Shown here one piece after another: positions 7,859-11,475 of a stretch of 11,475 nt of DNA. The translations under genes and the position numbers were made by a program. Origin of the DNA: XYD2-FULL-39-9 sp964363685 (lineage in GTDB: Bacteria; Patescibacteriota; Patescibacteriia; Magasanikbacterales; GWA2-37-8); the NCBI GenBank assembly GCA_964363685.1, contig CAYIJG010000031.1:1-11475 (forward strand). Direction: 5' to 3'. The notes below the pieces were generated by a model. The model made no database searches. It was given only the letters and a program-made list of their open reading frames with translations, and was not told the origin of the DNA. The first letter of the stretch is position 1, and every line of letters starts with the position of its first letter.

Positions 7859-7912
7859 ACACCAGCATTGCTATTAGAAATTTAAAATGATTTTTGATAG
7901 GTATGCTGGTGT
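7859..7912 (+). promoter_or_regulatory. Long imperfect hairpin at the 5' edge of insert 1
   Basis: ACACCAGCAT (7859-7868) pairs perfectly with ATGCTGGTGT (7903-7912). After a 2x2 internal loop the stem continues with CTATTA paired to TGATAG (one wobble), leaving an A/T-rich loop. It marks the change from AT-rich to GC-rich DNA and ends 34 bases before the start codon of the insert gene. It could be a 5' leader regulatory structure, a terminator remnant or a recombination/replication hairpin of the insert. No T-run follows it, so a terminator is unlikely. Confidence 0.65.
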
Positions 7913-7930
7913 CTCAACAACTCCACCGGC

Positions 7931-7937
7931 AGGAAGG
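7931..7937 (+). promoter_or_regulatory. Shine-Dalgarno sequence of the insert 1 gene
   Basis: AGGAAGG lies nine bases before the ATG at 7947. It fixes that ATG as the start rather than the in-frame ATG at 7887, which lies inside the leader hairpin. The host genes in this window have no comparable SD sequence. Confidence 0.7.
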
Positions 7938-7946
7938 CGACAGGAA

Positions 7947-8309
7947 ATGTCTAAAGATTTGAGAACTGCAATCGGGATGCTAGTGATCGGTCTGCTCGTC
8001 GCCGGGATGGGCTGGGTTATCTGGAATCACATCGCCAGCCAGTCCGAGGATCACGAGATCAAGACTGTCGTCAACAAGGGCAATCACGAGCTGGTGACCA
8101 CCGTCTGTGGACCGCCCATCGGCTGCTGCTGTAGCCCCGACGGCTACTGGCTCAACCAGGACGGGAAGCCGGTCCAGATGCGGGGCAAGCCGGACGGCGT
8201 GTGGATCCCATGCAAGCGGGCTGACCAAGACTGCCCGCGCGCGTTTCCCCCGCTCGATCGCTGGACGCGGGAGTTCCCCACCTCCGCTGAGAACATGGAG
8301 CTCCGCTAG
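7947..8309 (+). CDS. GC-rich Cys-rich single-pass membrane protein, unknown function
   Basis: A 120-residue protein that I do not recognise. Residues about 8-26 (AIGMLVIGLLVAGMGWVIW) form one transmembrane helix after a short basic N-terminus. The remaining approximately 90 residues would be mostly extracytoplasmic and contain six cysteines: Cys54, the triplet Cys60-62, Cys89 and Cys96. There are several Gly/Trp/Asp turns (SPDGYWLNQDGKPV, GKPDGVWIPC) that suggest a small compact, possibly disulfide- or metal-stabilised domain. Codon use is strongly G/C-ending, about two-thirds G+C by eye, in contrast to its neighbours. It has its own SD sequence and intrinsic terminator and is isolated between the divergent valS and DHH-like promoters, so it is a stand-alone unit, probably acquired. 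Confidence 0.75.
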   Translation: MSKDLRTAIGMLVIGLLVAGMGWVIWNHIASQSEDHEIKTVVNKGNHELVTTVCGPPIGCCCSPDGYWLNQDGKPVQMRGKPDGVWIPCKRADQDCPRAFPPLDRWTREFPTSAENMELR

Positions 8310-8321
8310 ACGGGGGCCCTT

Positions 8322-8330
8322 ACAACGCTC
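8322..8330 (-). repeat. Right arm of a short inverted repeat flanking insert 1
   Basis: ACAACGCTC matches the reverse complement of 7834-7842. It overlaps the first bases of the terminator stem (8328-8330) just after the insert 1 gene. See the left arm for the caveat about chance. Confidence 0.35.
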
Positions 8331-8369
8331 AAACGCCCGCGGCTTCGGCTGGCGGGCGTTCGAGTTTTT
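8328..8369 (+). terminator. Strong intrinsic terminator of the insert 1 gene
   Basis: The left arm 8328-8340 and right arm 8352-8364 pair over 13 positions with one mismatch; the core AACGCCCGC/GCGGGCGTT is perfect. The loop can fold further into GGC-TTCG-GCT, placing a stable C(UUCG)G tetraloop at the tip. The right arm is followed by TTTTTA. It lies 18 bases after the stop codon and separates the insert from the DHH-like promoter. Confidence 0.9.
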
Positions 8370-8408
8370 AGACGAAAATACCGCCTTTAAACGGCTACCT
8401 ATCCATAT

Positions 8409-8437
8409 TTGACAAACCTTTAAAATACTGCTAATAT
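8409..8437 (+). promoter_or_regulatory. Sigma-70-type promoter of the DHH-like gene
   Basis: A perfect TTGACA (8409-8414) is followed after 17 bases by TAATAT (8432-8437). The predicted transcription start is near 8444, giving a leader of about 43 bases. The DNA here is AT-rich again, so the host promoter resumes directly after insert 1. Confidence 0.85.
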
Positions 8438-8463
8438 AGGCTGTTATTCAGATTTTTTAGCTG

Positions 8464-8482
8464 TCTAACAGAACAAGTTAGA
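8464..8482 (+). promoter_or_regulatory. Small leader hairpin just before the DHH-like start codon
   Basis: TCTAAC (8464-8469) and GTTAGA (8477-8482) are perfect inverted repeats around a 7-base loop. The structure ends four bases before the ATG at 8487 and occupies the place where an SD sequence would be. It may influence initiation, but it is short and AT-rich. Confidence 0.4.
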
Positions 8483-8486
8483 ATTC

Positions 8487-9635
8487 ATGTCATTTACCGA
8501 AACCGAACAACTAAACCATCTCCTGGAACAGAGTCGGCATATTTTATTGGTACTAAGTGCCAATCAAAATGCAGATTCAGTCTGCGGAGCCATGGCCTGG
8601 AAGAAATTCCTGGAGAAAAAACATAAGCAAGTTGATGTCGTTGCCGATAATTTTGTGGTGCCAAAAAATCTCCGCTTCCTCAAGAATCTAGAAGAGATTC
8701 AACCGCAACTTTCTCACCTCCAAAAATTTATTCTCAAAGTTGATGTCAGTAATATCAAAATTGATACGCTTAGTTATGATATCAAAGACAACTGGCTTTC
8801 AATTTACCTCACTCCCAAACAAGGCACCATCACCAAGAACGAACTTCGCACCGCCCAGTCGGGATTAAAATATGATTTGATCATTTCTATCAATGCTCAA
8901 GATTTAGAATCACTAGGCAATGTATTTTTTAATAACACTGACCTATTTTACAAAGTTCCGGTTATCAATTTTGATAGTCACCCAGCCAACGAACATTTTG
9001 GCCAAGTAAATTTTGTGGAACTTAACGCCACTTCTATTTCCGAAATCATCTACAAAGCAATGATCAAAATTTCCGAGCCTGATATTGACGCTGATATAGC
9101 CACATTTTTACTTACCGGCATGATTAGCCAAACGCAAAGTTTCAAAACCGCCAATGTCAGTCCTGCGACGCTCGCCACTGCCAGTAAACTAATAACGCTT
9201 GGAGCTGACAGAGAAAAAATCGTCAAAAATTTGTACCGTACCAAATCAGTCGCATCTATGCGTATTTGGGGCACAGCGCTCACTCATATTGAAAACGATC
9301 CACAACTGGGCCTTGTTTGGACAACAATTACCCGAGAAGATTTTGCCAGGGCTGGTGCTACCGAAGAAGAACTAAAAGATCTCACTGATGAGCTAATTCA
9401 AAATTCACCGGAAGCAAAAATTGTATTGTTGCTCTACGAAAACACGCAAGGAGAAAATAAAGTCCATGGATTTTTATGCGCGGGCAAACATCATGATGCC
9501 AAAACTCTCTTGCAAGGCTACCAACCTGAGGGTAACAAAAAAACTGCTTCATTTGCGGTAAGCGGAAAAAATATTAAAGAAGTTGAAACTGAAGTTATTG
9601 GAAAAATTAAAAAAGCCTTAAGTAACCAAATTTAA
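8487..9635 (+). CDS. DHH/DHHA1-fold phosphoesterase-like protein with degraded active site
   Basis: A 382-residue protein aligning by eye with the NrnA-like DHH family (nanoRNase / phosphoadenosine phosphatase / cyclic-dinucleotide phosphodiesterase). The order of family blocks is kept: an N-terminal LLVLSANQNADSVCGAMAW (20-38) where active members have HxxPDxDxxGS; NFDSHPANEHFGQVNFVELNATSISEIIY (161-189) where the DHH motif and following block lie; GMISQTQSFKTANVSPATLATASKLITLGA (211-240) where DTGxF lies; and a C-terminal DHHA1-like region ending EGNKKTASFAVSG (348-360) where GGGHxxAxG is expected. Key metal ligands are changed: the first His/Asp are lost, DHH is DSH (163-165), the DTG Asp is Gln, and the GGGH motif is absent. 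It may be catalytically dead, regulatory or nucleotide-binding. The gene stands alone between two GC-rich inserts under a near-consensus promoter. Confidence 0.8.
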   Translation: MSFTETEQLNHLLEQSRHILLVLSANQNADSVCGAMAWKKFLEKKHKQVDVVADNFVVPKNLRFLKNLEEIQPQLSHLQKFILKVDVSNIKIDTLSYDIKDNWLSIYLTPKQGTITKNELRTAQSGLKYDLIISINAQDLESLGNVFFNNTDLFYKVPVINFDSHPANEHFGQVNFVELNATSISEIIYKAMIKISEPDIDADIATFLLTGMISQTQSFKTANVSPATLATASKLITLGADREKIVKNLYRTKSVASMRIWGTALTHIENDPQLGLVWTTITREDFARAGATEEELKDLTDELIQNSPEAKIVLLLYENTQGENKVHGFLCAGKHHDAKTLLQGYQPEGNKKTASFAVSGKNIKEVETEVIGKIKKALSNQI

Positions 9636-9660
9636 AACTTTACAATATAAAAGCGACGAC

Positions 9661-9680
9661 AGGCCAGGGAACCGGACTAC
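9661..9680 (+). repeat. Left inverted repeat of insert 2
   Basis: This 20-base repeat begins AGGCCAGGGAACCGG and is matched in inverted orientation by 10456-10475, whose reverse complement begins AGGCCGGGAACCGG. About 18 positions agree when one single-base gap is allowed near each end. It lies 25 bases after the DHH-like stop, exactly where the DNA changes to GC-rich. Confidence 0.75.
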
Positions 9681-9683
9681 CTG

Positions 9684-9703
9684 TGTTGGCCCTCATTCCA
9701 ACA
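9684..9703 (-). terminator. Hairpin directly after the insert 2 gene, possible weak terminator
   Basis: TGTTGG and CCAACA form a perfect 6-bp stem with an 8-base loop directly next to the stop codon. On the minus strand the adjacent end repeat offers a second stem (GGCCA with TGGCC), followed some 10 bases later by CTTTTAT. There is no immediate T-run, so termination is uncertain; the structure might be part of the element end. Confidence 0.35.
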
Positions 9704-10366
9704 TCAGTGGCCACCAGCGAAGAATTCCGCTTCACGAATGGCGAGTTGGGCATCAGTCATAGCAGTCTCGAACCAAACATCTTCGACCATGGCAGCCCAC
9801 GTCGACGGATCAACCACATGGCGATAGATCGCGTAGAGAACAGTCCGGGCATCAGTGTGACGATCGCAGATGTAGCGCACCTGATCAAGGATGGCAGTGG
9901 CCTCATCGAACTGGCCATTCTTGGCTTGCTTCACCGCCCCCAGGAGCATGGTCATCCTCGCGTCCATGTAGAATGCGGCGATCTCATGCTTGTCTTTGTA
10001 CACCCACCAGAGATCCCGATCGAGTTGCTCACCATCGGACAGCATCTCGCCACCGCACTTTGCCATCGCCTCCTGAAAGGCGACAGACCAGACAAACGCG
10101 CGATAGCCTCGTCTGGCCTGAAGCGAATTGGCTAGCTTGTACCACAAGCGCTTCTTGACCAGAACGGGATACATCTCGTAGGTAGGCACGTCGAGGATCG
10201 GTTCGCGCTCATCGTACCCTGCCAGGACGGACTCTCTTGCGGTGGTACGATCTCGAGCATAGACTGACTGTACCGCACATCCGGCCGAGGCTTCACCATC
10301 TTCCAGCAAATCACGAAAGAGGCCCTCCACGCAGACGATCTCGACATCCTCCCAAGCGGTGGACAT
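9704..10366 (-). CDS. GC-rich protein of unknown function in insert 2
   Basis: A 220-residue protein that I do not recognise. It is acidic and appears soluble and mainly alpha-helical, without signal peptide or transmembrane segment. Aromatic- and charge-rich stretches include RRGYRAFVWSVAFQEAMAKCGG (about 85-106) and DRDLWWVYKDKHEIAAFYMDARM (117-139). AVKQAKNGQFDEATAILDQV (144-163) has the look of a TPR-like helical hairpin, but a single such unit is weak evidence. The minus-strand frame is preferred because it covers the whole GC-rich block, its third codon positions are strongly G/C, and an AGGA SD (10373-10376) lies six bases before the ATG. Composition differs sharply from the DHH-like gene and gpmI on each side. 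It sits alone within inverted repeats. Confidence 0.75.
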   Translation of the reverse strand: MSTAWEDVEIVCVEGLFRDLLEDGEASAGCAVQSVYARDRTTARESVLAGYDEREPILDVPTYEMYPVLVKKRLWYKLANSLQARRGYRAFVWSVAFQEAMAKCGGEMLSDGEQLDRDLWWVYKDKHEIAAFYMDARMTMLLGAVKQAKNGQFDEATAILDQVRYICDRHTDARTVLYAIYRHVVDPSTWAAMVEDVWFETAMTDAQLAIREAEFFAGGH

Positions 10367-10372
10367 AGCGAA

Positions 10373-10376
10373 TCCT
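10373..10376 (-). promoter_or_regulatory. Shine-Dalgarno sequence of the insert 2 gene
   Basis: AGGA on the minus strand, six bases before the ATG at 10366 and four bases outside the base of the leader hairpin. It supports the chosen start. Confidence 0.55.
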
Positions 10377-10380
10377 ATCC

Positions 10381-10448
10381 GTCCTTATTAGCAATCGTTA
10401 ATTGTGTAAAGCATGATCGCCGACACAACTTCCGATAGCCTTAAGGAC
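10381..10448 (-). promoter_or_regulatory. Long imperfect hairpin upstream of the insert 2 gene
   Basis: A 68-base hairpin in three stacked stems. GTCCTTA (10381-10387) pairs with TAAGGAC (10442-10448), seven of seven. GCAATCG (10391-10397) pairs with CGATAGC (10433-10439), six of seven. TTGTGT (10402-10407) pairs with ACACAA (10423-10428), six of six. Internal loops separate the stems and the apical loop has 15 bases. It lies between the right end repeat and the SD, mirroring the hairpin upstream of the insert 1 gene. It could be a leader RNA element or a folded single-strand recombination site. Confidence 0.6.
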
Positions 10449-10455
10449 AAAAATT

Positions 10456-10475
10456 GTTAGACCGGTTCCCGGCCT
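10456..10475 (-). repeat. Right inverted repeat of insert 2
   Basis: Partner of 9661-9680. On the minus strand it reads AGGCCGGGAACCGGTCTAAC and is itself nearly palindromic: AGGCCGG and CCGGTCT pair around a GAA loop with one G-T wobble. It marks the return to AT-rich DNA upstream of the gpmI 3' end. Confidence 0.75.
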
Positions 10476-10514
10476 TGTTTTAACTCTCCTTAATTACATT
10501 AGTTAAAAGAAAGC

Positions 10515-10532
10515 CAAGATATACAAGATATA
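10515..10532 (+). repeat. Tandem duplication of a 9-mer
   Basis: CAAGATATA occurs twice in direct succession (10515-10523 and 10524-10532) in the AT-rich gap between insert 2 and the gpmI stop. It is probably trivial slippage. Nothing else recognisable is in 10476-10577, and no GC-rich terminator follows gpmI. Confidence 0.6.
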
Positions 10533-10577
10533 ATTTTTTTTAAAGAACCTGTATAAATATAAATTTAACCCTAGCAA

Positions 10578-11475
10578 CTAAATCAATGCTTGTCCAGTCA
10601 TATCTTCCGGCTGAGTAATATCAAGTAACTTCAAAATTGTCGGCGCCACATCTGAGAGCACACCCACTGGCTGAATTAAACTCAAGTCATCTTCGGGCGC
10701 ATCTCCGGATAATCCCGCCTGACCCAAAAAATCCTTGCCGACAATGATAAGTGGCACGGGATTGGTAGAGTGTTCTTTATCCATTTCCGTGGTTTGTAAA
10801 TTTGCCATTTCTTCAGCATTGCCATGGTCGGCTGTCACTACCATCACGCCATTTTGCGCAAGTGTATGATCTGCTAACTCCCCCAAACATTTATCAGTCA
10901 CTTCGCAAGCCTTAATACCGGCAGCCAAGTTGCCAGTGTGAGCCACCATATCGGGATTAGCAAAATTTAAAACGATAAAATTGTATTTGCCACTGTCGAT
11001 TATTTTTTTAGCTTCTTTGGTAATTTCTAAGGCTGACATTTCCGGTTGCTGGTCATAACTGGAAACTCGTGGTGAAGGTACTAGCTTTCTATCCTCTCCG
11101 GCAAATGGTTCTTCTACCGTGCCATTGAGGAAAAAAGTCACGTGGGCGTATTTTTCAGTCTCAGCAATATGTATTTGTTTTAGACCAGCTTTACTAATAA
11201 CTTCAGCCAAAGAATTGTGCACTACGATCGGCGCAAAAGCGACTGACACCGGTAAATCTTTGGCATATTCGGTCATGGTCACCACTAATAATTCTTTCAT
11301 GTAAGTTGCAGGAAATTTATTAAAAGATGGCACGACAAAGGCCTGGGTAAGTTCGCGCGCCCGATCCGGTCTAAAATTAAAAAATATAACCGCATCGCCA
11401 TCGTCTATGGTGGCTAGCGGTTTATTTTTGGAAGTTAGAACCGTGGGAATAAACTCTTCATCATAATTTTTTTGC
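10578..11475 (-). CDS. gpmI: 2,3-bisphosphoglycerate-independent phosphoglycerate mutase, C-terminal part
   Basis: The reading frame is open from the right edge (first full codon at 11474) to the TAG at 10578, about 298 residues. The enzyme interconverts 3- and 2-phosphoglycerate in glycolysis using two manganese ions. Visible blocks: DDGDAVIFFNFRPDRARELTQAF, which carries the substrate-binding arginines; the transferase-domain end HVTFFLNGTVEEPFAGEDRKLVPSP; NFANPDMVAHTG with the metal-binding Asp and His; TADHGNAEEM; and KEHSTNPVPLI with the last metal-binding His. A GTG at 11331-11333 is internal, not the start. The N-terminal phosphatase part with the catalytic serine lies outside the window. 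The preserved part looks fully functional. Confidence 0.96.
   Translation of the reverse strand, partial: QKNYDEEFIPTVLTSKNKPLATIDDGDAVIFFNFRPDRARELTQAFVVPSFNKFPATYMKELLVVTMTEYAKDLPVSVAFAPIVVHNSLAEVISKAGLKQIHIAETEKYAHVTFFLNGTVEEPFAGEDRKLVPSPRVSSYDQQPEMSALEITKEAKKIIDSGKYNFIVLNFANPDMVAHTGNLAAGIKACEVTDKCLGELADHTLAQNGVMVVTADHGNAEEMANLQTTEMDKEHSTNPVPLIIVGKDFLGQAGLSGDAPEDDLSLIQPVGVLSDVAPTILKLLDITQPEDMTGQALI

Larger units (their letters stand above)
9661..10475 (-). mobile_element. Putative small non-autonomous GC-rich insert 2 bounded by inverted repeats
   Basis: An 815-base unit bounded by about 20-bp imperfect inverted repeats (9661-9680 and 10456-10475). Reading the minus strand it contains: end repeat, long hairpin (10448-10381), SD, one GC-rich gene (10366-9704), short hairpin (9703-9684), end repeat. 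It encodes no transposase, integrase or resolvase, so if mobile it needs an enzyme from elsewhere. I see no convincing target-site duplication: the flanks GCGACGAC and TGTTTTAA do not match. The repeats could instead be transcription-stop or protein-binding sites, so mobile element is an inference from symmetric ends and foreign composition. Confidence 0.5.

Noticed and set aside
7887..7946. Upstream start for the insert 1 gene
   Set aside because: The ATG at 7887 lies inside the loop of the leader hairpin and has no SD; AGGAAGG is correctly placed for the ATG at 7947.
8379..8397. Possible operator palindrome around TTTAAA upstream of the DHH-like promoter
   Set aside because: The arms match only imperfectly with a bulge and the site lies outside the promoter core; not above chance.
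8107..8412. Alternative open frame overlapping the insert 1 gene
   Set aside because: It is rich in Arg, Ser and Ala typical of a shifted frame in GC-rich DNA, runs through the terminator and has no start signal.
9683..10135. Plus-strand open frame opposite the insert 2 gene
   Set aside because: It covers only part of the GC-rich block, has no SD, starts next to an end repeat and has unnatural composition; the minus-strand frame fills the block and has an SD.
10381..10475. Integron attC site reading
   Set aside because: GTTAGAC at 10456-10462 fits the R-box consensus, and a hairpin is nearby, but no complementary second R box at the proper place exists and no integrase is in the window; only a loose resemblance remains.
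7859..10475. GC-rich blocks as contamination or chimeric assembly
   Set aside because: Two separate blocks with tidy edges, coincident repeats or terminators, and intact host promoters beside them argue against random joins, although read mapping would be needed to exclude it.

Overview
The window looks like a chromosome segment of a small-genome, AT-rich bacterium of the Candidate Phyla Radiation (Patescibacteria, probably a Parcubacteria-like lineage). This is an inference from tightly packed AT-rich housekeeping genes, host genes that lack Shine-Dalgarno (SD) sequences, a bactofilin beside tRNA synthetases and the divergence of several proteins. No rRNA or other decisive marker is present. 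Stops TAA, TAG and TGA are all used, so nothing suggests a UGA reassignment.

Left part (47-7694, all minus strand): a promoter at 7666-7694 drives valS, followed by a divergent sigma-70-like protein, tyrS and argS. Two of the three junctions are the same compact TAG-T-ATG arrangement. A bactofilin gene follows argS and has its own extended -10 promoter. The ValRS is exceptional: a complete histidine-phosphatase (RHG) domain of about 180 residues, with all catalytic residues present, sits between the two CxxC halves of its zinc-ribbon-like loop. Three synthetases and a possible transcription factor in one unit suggest that charging capacity and transcription are co-expressed, but this is inference.

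Middle and right part (7695-10577): a lone plus-strand gene for a DHH/DHHA1-fold protein with a degraded active site, under a near-consensus promoter, is flanked on both sides by short GC-rich inserts that contrast sharply with the surrounding DNA. Insert 1 (about 7834-8369) carries a Cys-rich single-pass membrane protein, a long leader hairpin, a clear SD and a strong intrinsic terminator with a TTCG loop. Insert 2 (9661-10475) carries an unrecognised 220-residue protein on the minus strand, also with a long leader hairpin and an SD, and is bounded by about 20-bp imperfect inverted repeats. Neither insert encodes a recombinase. Together they look like small non-autonomous gene cassettes placed in intergenic gaps of an AT-rich chromosome, and they are the best candidate here for something undescribed.

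Right edge (10578-11475): the C-terminal part of cofactor-independent phosphoglycerate mutase (gpmI), minus strand, running off the window.
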